Assembly (NCBI RefSeq): GCF_015776785.2
Contig: NZ_LFMD02000002.1
Coordinates: 1-34,806, forward strand
Direction: 5' to 3'
Source: Kitasatospora sp. SUK 42
Lineage (GTDB): Bacteria > Actinomycetota > Actinomycetes > Streptomycetales > Streptomycetaceae
Length of the DNA: 34,806 bases
Positions 1-12,400 of this stretch are shown in pieces (position 1 is the first letter of the stretch; each line of letters starts with the position of its first letter). Made by a program: the position numbers and the translations under genes. The notes under the pieces are model-generated. The model had not been told where the DNA came from. It searched no databases and saw only the letters and a list, made by a program, of their open reading frames with translations.

Positions 1-400
1 AGCACCTGGCCGCGCGGCTGCCGGAGTACATGGTGCCGGCCGCGTTCGTCACCCTGGAGGCCCTGCCGCTGACCGCCAACGGCAAGCTGGACCGCCGGGC
101 GCTGCCCGCGCCCGACCTCGCCCCGGCGGGTACCGGCCGCGCGCCGCGCACCCCGCAGGAGCAGGTCCTCTGCGAGCTGTTCGCCGAGGTCCTCGGGGTG
201 GCCGAGGCAGGCGTCGATGACAGCTTCTTCGACCTCGGCGGGCACTCCCTGCTCGCCACCCGGCTGGCCGCCCGGGTCCGCGCGACTCTCGGGGTCGAGC
301 TGGAACTGCGCACCCTGTTCGAGAGCCCGACTCCGGCCGGTGTGGCCGCCGCCCTGGCGGGGGCCCGCCGGGCGCAGCTGGCACTGGTGCGGCGTCCCCG
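1..400 (+). other. NRPS module 0 remnant: A-domain C-terminus plus PCP
   Basis: The first codons read [11 protein letters not shown] followed by the A10 motif [10 protein letters not shown] (from nt 78). A carrier domain follows, with [12 protein letters not shown] at about nt 220-255. The specificity pocket of this A domain lies upstream of the window, so its substrate cannot be read. At least one residue is therefore loaded before the five modules seen here. Confidence 0.95.
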
Positions 401-3400
401 GCCCATGGGGGCACCTCCCGGCCGTCAAGGCTGGGGGAAGGTCCCGCTGTCGTTCGCGCAGCGGCGGCTCTGGTTCCTGCACCAGCTGGAGGGGGCCGGA
501 GCGAGCTACCACATCTCCCTGGCGTGGCGGCTCTCCGGGAGCCTGGACCGGCGGGCCCTGGAGGCCGCGTTGGCGGACGTGGTCGAGCGGCACGAGAGCC
601 TGCGCACCGTCTTCCCGACGGTGGACGGCGTGCCGTACCAGCAGGTGCTGGACGCCGTGGCGGCCCGCCCGCAGCTGCCCGTGAGCCGGACCACCGAGGC
701 GGAGCTGCCGGGCGTGACGGCGGCGGCGAAGGCCCGTCCCTTCGATCTGGCGGTCGACCTGCCGCTGCGTGTCGAGCTGTTCGAGCTGGCGACGGACGAG
801 CACGTGCTCCAGGTGGTGCTCCACCACATCGCGGGTGACGGCTGGTCGCTGGGCCCGCTCACGCAGGGCCTGACCGCCGCCTACGCGGCGCGTTGCCGAG
901 GCGTGGCGCCGGAGTGGGAGGAACTGCCGGTCCAGTACGCCGACTACACCCTCTGGCAGCACGAGCTGCTCGGCGAGGCCGGCGACCGGGACAGCCTGGT
1001 CGCCCGCCAGGCGGCCTACTGGACCGGTCAGTTGGCCGATCTCCCGGAGCGGATCCAGCTCCCCACCGACCGGCCCCGCCCGGTGGTCGCCTCGCACCGG
1101 GGTGGCTTCGTGCACGCCGGGCTGGACGCCGAGCTGCACCGCGGCCTGCGCGAGCTCGCCCGCGCCAACGGGACCAGTCTGTTCATGGTGCTCCAGGCCG
1201 GGCTGGCGGCGCTGTTGAGCAAGCTCGGCGCGGGCGACGACATCCCCGTCGGCAGCCCGGTCGCCGGCCGGACCGACCAGGCCCTGGACGAGCTGGTCGG
1301 CTACTTCGTCAACACCCTGGTGTTCCGCACCGACACCTCGGGCGACCCGACCTTCGCCGAGCTGCTGGGCCGGGTCCGGGACACCGCGCTGGCCGGGTAC
1401 GCCCATCAGGACCTTCCGTTCGAGTACCTGGTCGAGGTCCTGAACCCGGCCCGGTCGCTGTCGCACCACCCGCTGTTCCAGGTCATGCTGGTGCTGCAGA
1501 ACGCGCCCAGGGCCGACTTCGCACCGCCCGGGCTGCGCGTCGACGACCTGCCGTTGACGTCGACCACCGCCAAGCTCGACCTGATCTTCACGATGTCCGA
1601 GCGGCACGCGGAGGACGGTTCCCCGGAGGGGATCGACGGGCTCGTCGAGTACACCAGCGACCTGTACGACCCGGCCACCGTCGAGACGATGATCGGGCGG
1701 TGGGTGCGGCTGCTCCGCGCCGCGGTCGCCGACCCGCGGCGGAGGCTCAGCCGGTTCGGGGTGCTCACCGCCGAGGAGCGCGGTGAGCTGACGGCGCTGG
1801 GTACCGGCCCGGCGGCCCAGGCCTTCACCGCGAGCCTGCCGGAGCTGTTCCGGGCGCAGGTGCGGGCGATTCCGGACGCCGTCGCCGTGGTGGGGCCGGA
1901 CGCGACGTTGACGTACGCGGAGCTGGACGCGCGGGCGAACCGGCTGGCGCACGCCCTGATCGCGAGGGGTGTGGGGCCGGAGCGGTTGGTGGCGGTGGCA
2001 CTGCCGCGCTCGGCGGAGCTGGTGGTAACGGTCCTCGCGGTGCTGAGGACCGGTGCCGCGTACGTGCCGCTCGACCCGGAGTACCCGGCCGCGCGGATCG
2101 GGCACATGCTCGACGACTCCCGGCCGGTCGCGGTGGTGACCGACGTCCGCACCCGGGAACGGCTGCCGGAGGCCGGATCCGCCCACTGGCTGGTGGTCGA
2201 CGACCCGGCGACGGCCGCACTGGTGGCGGGCTGCCCGGCGAAGGACCCGGAGGTTGCCGTCGATCCGGACCACCCGGCGTACGTCATCTACACCTCCGGG
2301 TCCACCGGCAAGCCCAAGGGCGTGGTGTCGACGCACGGCGGCCTGCTCAACCTGTTCGCCGGCCAGCGCTCGCTGCTGTTCCCCCAGCGGACGAAGGAGC
2401 GGCTGCGGGTGGGGCTGACCACGTCGGTGTCGTTCGACGCCTCCTGCGACCAGCTGTCCTGCCTGTACGCGGGCCACGAGCTGCACGTCCTGGACGAGGC
2501 CACCTGGTCCGACCCGGACGCCTTCGTCGAGTACGTCACGCGTGTCGGGCTGGACTACGTCAATGCCACCCCGTCCTACCTGCAAGTCCTCGTCGCGCGG
2601 GGGTTCCTGGACGACCCGGGGTGCCGTCCGGCGGTGGTCTCGATGGGTGGGGAGGCCGTTCCGGACCAGCTGTGGGAGCGGCTGCGGGCGGTCGAGGGCG
2701 TGTCCTGCCTGAACTACTACGGACCGTCCGAGTGCACGGTGGACACGGTCGTCGCGCCGCTGGAGGCGAGCCCGCGCCCGGTGATCGGCCGGCCGCTAGG
2801 GGGTGTCCGGGTGCACGTGCTCGACGCGGCGTTGCAGCCGGTGCCCGTAGGTGTGCCAGGTGAGCTGTACATCGCCGGCGCGGGCCTGGCCCGGGGCTAC
2901 CTGAACCGGCCCGGGCTGACCGCGGGACGGTTCGTCGCGGACCCGTCCGGGCCGAGCGGGGATGGGCCCCTCCTGCCCGATGGCGGGCAAGGAGGGAGGA
3001 TGTACCGCACCGGAGACCTGGTGCGGTGGAACCCGGAGGGGAACCTGGAGTTCCTCGGCCGCACCGACGACCAGGTCAAGGTCCGGGGGTACCGGATCGA
3101 ACTCGGCGAGATCGAGGCGGCACTGGCGGAACACCCGCAGGTCGCGCGGGCCGCCGTGATCGTCCGGCAGGACCGGGTCCAGGACGCCCGGCTGGTCGCC
3201 TACCTGGTGCCCGTCGCCGGGGCGGAGCCCCGGCCGGAGGACCTGCGGGCGCACCTGCGCGAGCGGCTGCCGGACTACATGGTGCCCGCCGTGTTCGTCA
3301 CCCTCGACGCCCTGCCGCTGAACGCCAGCGGCAAGCTGGACCGGCGCGCACTGCCCGAGCCCGACGTCACCGGCGCCTCGGCCGGACGGGCGCCGCGCAC

Positions 3401-6400
3401 CCCGCAGGAGCACGTCCTCGCCGGGCTGTTCGGCGAGGTGCTGGGCGTGACCGGGGTCGGCGCCGACGACGACTTCTTCGACCTGGGTGGGCACTCCCTG
3501 CTGGCCACCCGGCTGGTGGCCCGGATCCGGACGACCCTGGGCGTGGAGCTGCCGCTGCACACCCTGTTCCGCAGCCCGACCGTGGCCGGGCTGGCCGCCG
3601 GGCTGGGCGGTGCGGACAGGGCCCGGCTCGCCCTGGAGCGGGCGGAGCGGCCCGCGGTGGTGCCGCTGTCGTCCGCCCAGCGAAGGCTGTGGTTCCTGCG
3701 CCAGTTGGAGGGCGCCGACTCCGTCTACAACATGCCGCTCGCGTGGCGGCTCTCCGGACCACTGGACCTGGCGGCCCTGGAGGCCGCGCTGGGCGACGTC
3801 GTCGACCGGCACGAAACCCTGCGAACGGTCTTCCCGGCCGCGAACGGCGTGCCCCACCAGAAGGTGCTGGCCACCGGAGAGGCGCGCCCGAGGCTGTCGG
3901 TCACCCCGGCCGACGAGCCGGCCCTGCCGGGACTGCTGGCCGGGGCCGCGGCGCGGGGCTTCGACCTCGCGGCCGAACCGCCCCTGCGCGCCGAGGTGTT
4001 CGAGCTCTCGGCGGACGAGCACGTGCTGCTCCTGGTGCTGCACCACATCGCCGGTGACGGCTGGTCGCTGGCCCCGCTGGCCGCCGACCTGGCCACCGCG
4101 TACGCGGCGCGCCGCCGGGGCGAGGAGCCGCAGTGGGCGCCACTGCCCGTGCAGTACGCCGACTACACCCTGTGGCAGCGCCAGTTGCTCGGCGACGCGG
4201 CCGACCCGGACAGTCTGTACGCCCGTCAGGAGGCCTACTGGAAGCGGACACTGGCGGACCTGCCGGAGCAGATCCGGCTCCCCGTCGACCGCCACCGCCC
4301 CGCGACCCCCTCCCACTCCGGTGGCCATCTCGCGATCGAACTGGACGCCGAACTGCACGCCGGGCTGGTCCGGCTGGGCCGGGAGCACGGCGCCAGCGTC
4401 TACATGGTGTTGCAGTCGGCACTCGCGGCGCTGCTGGGCAAGCTCGGCGCGGGCACCGACATCCCGGTCGGCAGCCTGATCGCCGGCCGGACCGACCAGG
4501 CCCTGGACGACCTGGTCGGGTTCTTCGTCAACACCCTGGTGCTCCGCACGGACACGAGCGGCGACCCGACCTTCGCCGAGCTGCTGGTCCGGGTCCGGGA
4601 GGGCGCACTCGGCGCGTACGCGCACCAGGACCTGCCGTTCGAGCACGTCGTCGAGGCCCTCAACCCGTCCCGGTCGCTCGCCCGTCAGCCGCTGTTCCAG
4701 GTGCTGCTCGCGCTGCAGAACGTGCCCCGCACGGAGTTCGCGCTGAGTGGACTGCGCTCCGAGATCCTCCTGGTCCGGACGCCCACGGCGATGTTCGACC
4801 TCGGCTTCCACCTGCTGGAGCGCGGTGGCACCGGCGGCCCGGCCGAGGGCGTCGTCGGGCGGGTCGAGTACAGCACCGACCTGTTCGACCACGCGACGGT
4901 GGAGACCCTCGTCGCCCGGTGGCTGCGGCTGCTGGCGGCGGTGGTCGCCGAGCCCGACCGGCCGTTGAGCCGGATCGACGTCCTCACCGCCGAGGAGCGG
5001 CACGAGCTGCTGGTCGCCCGGAACGACACCGCGCGTCCGGTGTCCGCCGAGGGGCTGCCCGCCCTGTTCGAGGCGCGGGTCCGGGCGACCCCGGAGGCCC
5101 CGGCGGTGGTCTTCGAGGACGTCTCGCTGACGTATCGCGAGTTGAACCGTCGGGCCAATCGGCTGGCGCACGCGCTGATCGCGCGCGGCGTGGGGCCGGA
5201 GCAGGTCGTCGCTCTGCGGTTGCCGCGGTCGGTGGAGCTGGTGGTGGCCGTCCTGGCGGTGTTGAAGACGGGGGCGGCGTACCTGCCGGTCGACCCGGAC
5301 TACCCGGCTGCCCGGATCGCCTACATGCTGGAGGACGCACGGCCGGCCGTGGTGCTCGACGAGCTCGCGGCGGTCACTCCCTCCGATGAGCAGCCGGAGC
5401 ACGATCCCGCCGTCGTCGTGGACGCGCGGCACCCCGCCTACGTCATCTACACCTCCGGCTCCACCGGCCGGCCCAAGGCCGTGGTGATGCCCGCCGCCGG
5501 ACTGCTGAACCTGCTGGAGTGGCACCACACGGCCGTCGGTGGCGAACCGGGCACGCGCACCGCGCAGTTCACCGCGCTCAGCTTCGACGTCTCGGTGCAG
5601 GAGATGCTGTCCGCGCTGCTGTACGGCAAGACCCTGGTGGTGCCGACGGAGGAGCAGCGCCGCAGCGCCGAGCTGTTCGCCCGCTGGCTGGACCGGCATC
5701 GGGTCGAGGAGCTGTTCGCGCCGAATCTGGTGATCGAGGCGCTGGCCGAGGCGGCCGAGGAGGCCGGGCTGGAGCTGCCGCATCTGCGGCTGGTCGCGCA
5801 GGCCGGTGAGGCGATGCGCCTGGGTGGTGCGGTACGGCGCCTCCAGTCCCGCAGGCCGGGCCGGGTGTTGCACAACCACTACGGCCCTGCCGAGACCCAT
5901 GTGATCACCGCCTACCCGCTGCCGGCCGACCCGGCCGACTGCCCGTTGCCGGTGCCGATCGGCCGGCCGATCGCCAACTGCCGGGTGTACGTGCTGGATT
6001 CGTCACTTCGGCCGGTCGCCCCGGGTGTGCAGGGTGAGCTGTACCTGGCCGGAGCGGGTCTGGCTCGCGGTTATCTGAACCGGCCGGGGCTCACCGCCGC
6101 CCGGTTCGTCGCCGACCCGTACGGTCCGGCGGGGGAGCCGATGTACCGCACCGGCGACCTGGTGCGCTGGCGCGCCGACGGTGAGCTGGAGTTCGCCGGC
6201 CGGGTGGACCACCAGGTGAAGGTCCGCGGGTTCCGGATCGAGCCGGGTGAGATCGAGGCCGAGCTGACCGCGCACCCGGGCGTCGCCCAGGTCGCGGTGC
6301 TCGCCCGCGAGGACCGGATCGTCGCGTACGTCGTCCCCCAGGTGGGGGTCGGGGCGACGGCGGCGGCGCTGGCGGCGTACCTGCGCGACCGGGTGCCGGA

Positions 6401-9400
6401 CTACCTGGTGCCGTCCGCGTTCGTGCTGCTCGACACGCTGCCGCTGACGCCCAACGGGAAGCTGGACCGGGCGGCGCTGCCCGCACCCGAGTCCGCGACC
6501 ACGGCGGCGAGTCGGGCGCCGCGCACGCCGCAGGAGCAGATCCTGTGCGAGCTGTTCGCCGAGGTGCTGGGCCTGGCCCGGGTCGGGGTCGACGAGGACT
6601 TCTTCGGGCTGGGCGGGCACTCCCTGCTCGCCACCCGGCTGGTCTCCCGGGTCCGGGCGACCCTCGGGGTCGAGCTGGAGCTGCGCAGCCTGTTCCGGAC
6701 CCCGACACCCGCCGGACTGGCGGCCGGGCTGCACTCCGCCGGTACCGCACGGCAGGCCCTGGTACCCTGGCCGCGCCGCGAACCGATGCCGCTGTCGTTC
6801 GCCCAGCGCCGGCTCTGGTTCCTCCAGCAGTTCGGGGCACCGAGCGCCACCTACCACATGCCGCTGGCGCTGCGGTTGTCCGGCGACCTCGACCGGGCCG
6901 CGCTGAGCGCCGCGCTCGCGGACGTGGTGGCCCGGCACGAGACCCTGCGCACGGTCTTCCCGCACATCGCCGGAGTCCCGTACCAGCGGGTGCTGGACAC
7001 CACCGAGGCTGCCGTCCCGCTGACGGTGCGCGCGGCCGGAGAGGCGGAGGTGCCCGCCCTGCTGCGTGAGGCGGCGGTGCGTGGCTTCGACCTGACCTCG
7101 GAGGTACCGCTGCGGGCGGAGCTGTTCGCGGTCGCGCCGGACGAGCACGTGCTGCTGCTGGTGGTGCACCACATCGTCGGGGACGGCTGGTCCATGGGCC
7201 CGCTGGCCCGTGACCTGGCCACCGCCTACACCGCCCGGCGGGGCGGCGGGGCGCCCGCATGGCCGCCGTTGCCGGTGACGTACGCCGACTACACCCTGTG
7301 GCAGCACGAGCTCCTGGGCGACGAGCACGACGCGGACAGCGTGTTCGCCCGTCAGGTCGCCCACTGGACGGAGGCGCTGGCCGGACTGCCCGACCAGCTG
7401 CAACTGCCTGCCGACCGGCCGCGCCCGGCCACCATGTCGTACGGCGGCGGCCTGCTGGAACTCCGGATCGACGCCGAACTGCACGCCGCTCTGGCGGAGT
7501 TGGCGCGACGCTCGGGTGCGACCCTGTTCATGGTGCTGCAGGCCGCGCTCGCCGCGCTGTACACGCGGTTGGGTGCGGGCACGGACATCGCGATCGGGAG
7601 TCCGATCGCGGGTCGCACCGACGAGGCACTGGACGAGCTGGTCGGGTTCTTCGTCAACACGCTGGTGCTGCGCACCGACACGAGTGGTGATCCGTCGTTC
7701 GCCGAGCTGCTGGGGCGGGTGCGGGAGACGGCGCTGTCGGCGTACGCGCACCAGGACGTGCCGTTCGAGCACCTGGTGGAGGCGCTGAACCCGTCCCGCT
7801 CGCTGTCCCGTCACCCGCTGTTCCAGACCGGCCTGGTCGTGCAGAACGCGCCGGGTGGCGACTTCGAGCTGCCGGGTCTCCGGGTCTCCGGGGTGACCGT
7901 GCTCACCGGGACGGCGCGGCTCGACCTGACCTTCGGGTTCGCGGAGGAGCACGGGCCCGACGGCGCGCCGGCCGGGCTGAGCGGTGCGATCGAGTACAGC
8001 ACCGACCTGTTCGACCGCTCGACGGTCGAGGCCCTGGTCGCCCGGTGGACCAGGCTGCTGGCCGCGGTCGCCGCCGCTCCGGACCGGCCGATCGGTGCGA
8101 TCGACCTGCTGTCCGCCGAGGAGCGGTGCGAGCTGCTGCCCGCCGTCGAGGGCGGGGTGGCTCCCGTGAGCCTGCCGGAGCTGTTCGCGGCGCAGGTGGC
8201 GGCGGTGCCGGATGCGGTCGCGCTCGTGCACGGGGATGTCGAGTTGACGTACGCGCAGGTGGACGCGCGGGCGAACCGGTTCGCGCATGCGCTGATCGCG
8301 CGGGGCGTCGGGCCGGAGCAGATCGTGGCGGTGGCGTTGCCGCGGTCGGTGGAGTCGGTGGTGGCGGTTCTGGGCGTGTTGAAGGCCGGGGCCGCCTACC
8401 TGCCGGTGGATCCCTCGTACCCCGAGGCGCGGATCGCCTTCATGCTGGAGGACGCGCGTCCTTCGGTGGTGGTCGACGACCCGGCGACGGTGGCCGAGGG
8501 GGAGTGGCCGGAGACCGATCCTCAGGTCGCGCTCGACGCCCGGCACCCGGCGTACGTGATCTACACCTCGGGCTCGACCGGCCGTCCCAAGGGCGTCGCG
8601 GTCAGCCACACCGGGGTGTCGGGTCTGGTGGCGGCGCAGGTCGAGCGGCTCGGCGTGGCGCCGGGCAGCCGGGTGCTCCAGTTCGCCTCACCCAGCTTCG
8701 ACGCGTCCTTCTGGGACCTGTGCAGCGCCCTGCTCACCGGCGCCGCCCTCGTCCTGGCCCCGGCCGAAGCCCCGCTGGAGGCGCTGGCGGACCGTCGGCT
8801 CGACGTCACCCACGTGACGCTGCCGCCCTCGGCCCTGGCCGCGCTGGAAGGCGCCGAGCTCGCGGCCTCCACCCTGGTGGTGGCGGGTGAGGCCTGCCCG
8901 CCGGAGCTGGTGGCGCGCTGGGCGCCCGGGCGCCGGATGATCAACGCGTACGGTCCGACGGAGACGACGGTGTGCGCGACGATGAGCGCCCCCCTGTCGC
9001 CCGGCTCGGGCGTGCCGCCGATCGGGCGAGCGGTCGCGGGCTTCCGGGTGTACGTACTGGACGAGCGGCTGCGCATCGTGCCGCCGGGCGTGGCGGGGGA
9101 GTTGTACGTCGCCGGCCCCGGTCTGGCGCGCGGGTACCTCAACCGGCCGGGCCTGACGGCGGGACGGTTCGTGGCCTGCCCGTTCGGGCCGGAGGGCGCT
9201 CGGATGTACCGCACCGGCGACCTGGTGCGGCGTCGGGCGGACGGCGAGCTGGAGTACGTCGGCCGGGCCGACCAGCAGGTGAAGGTGCGCGGCTTCCGCG
9301 TCGAGCCCGGCGAGGTCGAGGCGGCCCTGGCCGAGCACCCCGCCGTGGCCCGGGCCGCCGTCCTCGCGCAGGACGACCGGCTCGTCGGCTACGCGGTACC

Positions 9401-12400
9401 GCGCCCCGGCGCGGCCGTGCGCCCGGCAGCGCTGGCGGCGCACCTGCGCGACCGGCTGCCCGACTACCTGGTGCCGGCCGTGTTCGTGGTGCTGGACGCG
9501 CTGCCGCTGACGCCGAACGGCAAGCTGGACCGGGCGGCGCTGCCCGCACCCGAGTCCGCGACCACGGCGGCGAGCAGGGCACCGCGCACCCCGCAGGAGC
9601 AGATCCTGTGCGAGCTGTTCGCCGAGGTGCTGGGCCGGCCGCAGGTCGGGGTCGACGACGACTTCTTCGACCTCGGCGGGCACTCCCTGCTCGCCACCCG
9701 GCTGGTCGCCCGCGTGCGCTCGGTGCTGGGCGTGGAGCTCGGGCTGCGGGCGCTCTTCCAGGCGCCCACGGTGGTGGGCCTGGCCGAGGCGCTGGCCGAG
9801 GCCGGCCGCCCCCGCCCGGCGCTGACCGCACACGAGCGGCCGGAGACGGTACCGCTCTCCTTCGCGCAGCGGCGGCTCTGGTTCCTGCACCGCATGGACG
9901 GCGCCGCCGCGACGTACCACATCCCGCTGGCGCTCCAGCTGACCGGGACGCTCGACCGGGCTGCGCTGGACGAGGCGCTGGCGGACGTGGTGGCCCGGCA
10001 CGAGAGCCTGCGGACGGTGTTCCCGGAGGTCGACGGCGTCCCGTGCCAGCGCGTCCTGGACCCGGGAGCGGCCCGGCCCCGGGCCTGGCGGACCGAAGTG
10101 TCGGAGGGCGAACTGCCGGAGCGGCTCGCCGAGTTCGCCCGGAAGCCGTTCGACCTGGCGGCCGAACCGCCGCTGCGGGCGGAGCTGTTCGCCCTCGCGC
10201 CGGACGAGCACGTGCTGTTGCTGGTGATGCACCACATCGCCGGGGACGGCTGGTCCACCGGGCCGCTGGCGCGGGACCTGGCCGAGGCGTACGCCGCCCG
10301 CTGCGAGGGCCGGGCGTCGAGCCGACCGGCCCTGCCGGTCCAGTACGCCGACTACGCCCTGTGGCAGCGCGAGCTGCTCGGCGACGCCGCCGACCCGCAG
10401 AGCCGGTTCGCCGAGCAACTCGACTACTGGAAGCGGCAGCTGTCCGACCTGCCGGAGCTGATCCCGCTGCCCGCGGACCGCCCGAGGCCGGCCGTCGCAG
10501 GCTGGCGCGGGGACCACGTCGGCCTGGAGCTGAGCCCCGAACTGCACGTCGCGCTGGTGGAGTTGGCGCGGGGTTCGGGTGCGAGTCTGTTCATGGTGCT
10601 GCAGGCCGCGCTCGCCGCGCTGTACACGCGGCTGGGCGCGGGGACGGACATTCCGATCGGGAGTCCGATCGCGGGCCGTACGGACGAGGCGCTGGACGAG
10701 CTGGTCGGGTTCTTCGTCAACACGCTGGTGCTGCGCACGGACACGAGCGGTGATCCGTCGTTCGCCGAGCTGCTGGGGCGGGTGCGGGAGACCTCGCTGT
10801 CCGCGTTCGCTCATCAGGACGTACCGTTCGAGCAGCTCGTCGAGGTGCTGAACCCCTCCCGGTCGCTGTCGCACCACCCGCTGTTCCAGACCATCCTGGC
10901 CGTGCAGAACGCGCCGATGGGCCGGTTCTCGCTGCCCGGTCTGGACGTCGCCACCTACGCGGTGGCCACCGGAACCGCCAAGTTCGACCTCGGGGTGAGC
11001 CTCGTCGAGCAGTTCGGTCCGGACGGAGATCCGGCCGGGATCGTCGGTGCGGTGGAGTACGCCACTGACCTGTTCGACCGCTCGACGGTCGAGGCCCTGG
11101 TCGCCCGCTGGGCCAGGCTGCTGGAGGCGGTCACCGCGGACCCGGAGCAGTCGATCGGAGGTATCGACCTCCTCGACGCCGACGAGCGGCACCGGCTGGA
11201 GCACGGCAACGCGACCGCCCGCGAGGTGGACGCCGTTCCGGTGCCGCAGGCCTTCGCGGCGCAGGTGGCGGCGGTGCCGGATGCGGTCGCGCTCGTGCAC
11301 GGGGACGTCGAGTTGACGTACGCGCAGGTGGATGCGCGGGCGAACCGGTTCGCGCATGCGCTGATCGCGCGGGGCGTCGGGCCGGAGCAGATCGTGGCGG
11401 TGGCGTTGCCACGGTCGGTGGAGTCGGTGGTGGCCGTCCTGGGCGTGTTGAAGGCCGGGGCCGCCTACCTGCCAGTGGATCCCTCGTACCCCGAGGCGCG
11501 GATCGCCTTCATGCTGGAGGACGCGCGGCCGTCGGTGGTGGTCGACGATCCGGCGATGGTGGCCGAGGGGGAGTGGCCGGAGACCGATCCTCGTGTGGTG
11601 CTGGATGTCCGGCACCCGGCCTACGTGATCTACACCTCGGGATCGACCGGCCGTCCCAAGGGCGTCGTGGTCGGCCACGGCGGTGTGGCGAGCCTGGTCG
11701 CCGCCCAGATCGAGCGGTTCGCGATCGAACCCGACAGCCGGGTGCTCCAGTTCGCCTCGCCCAGCTTCGACGCCTCGGTGTCGGAGATCTTTACGGCCCT
11801 GCTGCGCGGTGCGGCCCTGGTGCTGCCTCCCGCGGCCGAGTCGCTCGCCGCGCTGACCGACCCGGCCCTCGCGGTGACCCATGTGACGGTGCCCCCGTCG
11901 GTCCTGGCCGCTGTGCCGGAGGGCGCGGTGTCCGTGTCGACGCTGGTGGTGGCGGGCGAGGCGTGCGGGCCGGAGCTGGTGGACCGCTGGGCACCTGGGC
12001 GCCGGATGATCAACGCGTACGGTCCGACGGAGACGACGGTCTGCGCGACGATGAGCGACCCGCTCGCACCCGGCGTGGGCGTACCGCCGATCGGCCGTCC
12101 GATCGTCAACGCGCGGGTGTACGTGCTGGACGAACGGCTGCGGCCGGTCCCGCCGGGCGTACCGGGGGAGCTGTACGTCGCGGGCGCGGGCCTGGCACGC
12201 GGCTACCTGAACCGGCCGGGCCTGACGGCCGGACGGTTCGTCGCCTGCCCGTTCGGGCCGGAGGGCGCCAGGATGTACCGCACCGGCGACCTCGTGCGCT
12301 GGCGTGCCGACGGCCAGCTCGAATACGTCGGCCGGGCCGACGACCAGGTGAAGGTGCGCGGCTTCCGCATCGAGCCCGGCGAGGTCGAGGCGGCCCTGGC

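Noticed and set aside
30..32. ATG at 30 as the NRPS start codon
   Set aside because: The codons before it already encode the end of an A domain in the same frame, so the gene begins upstream of the window.
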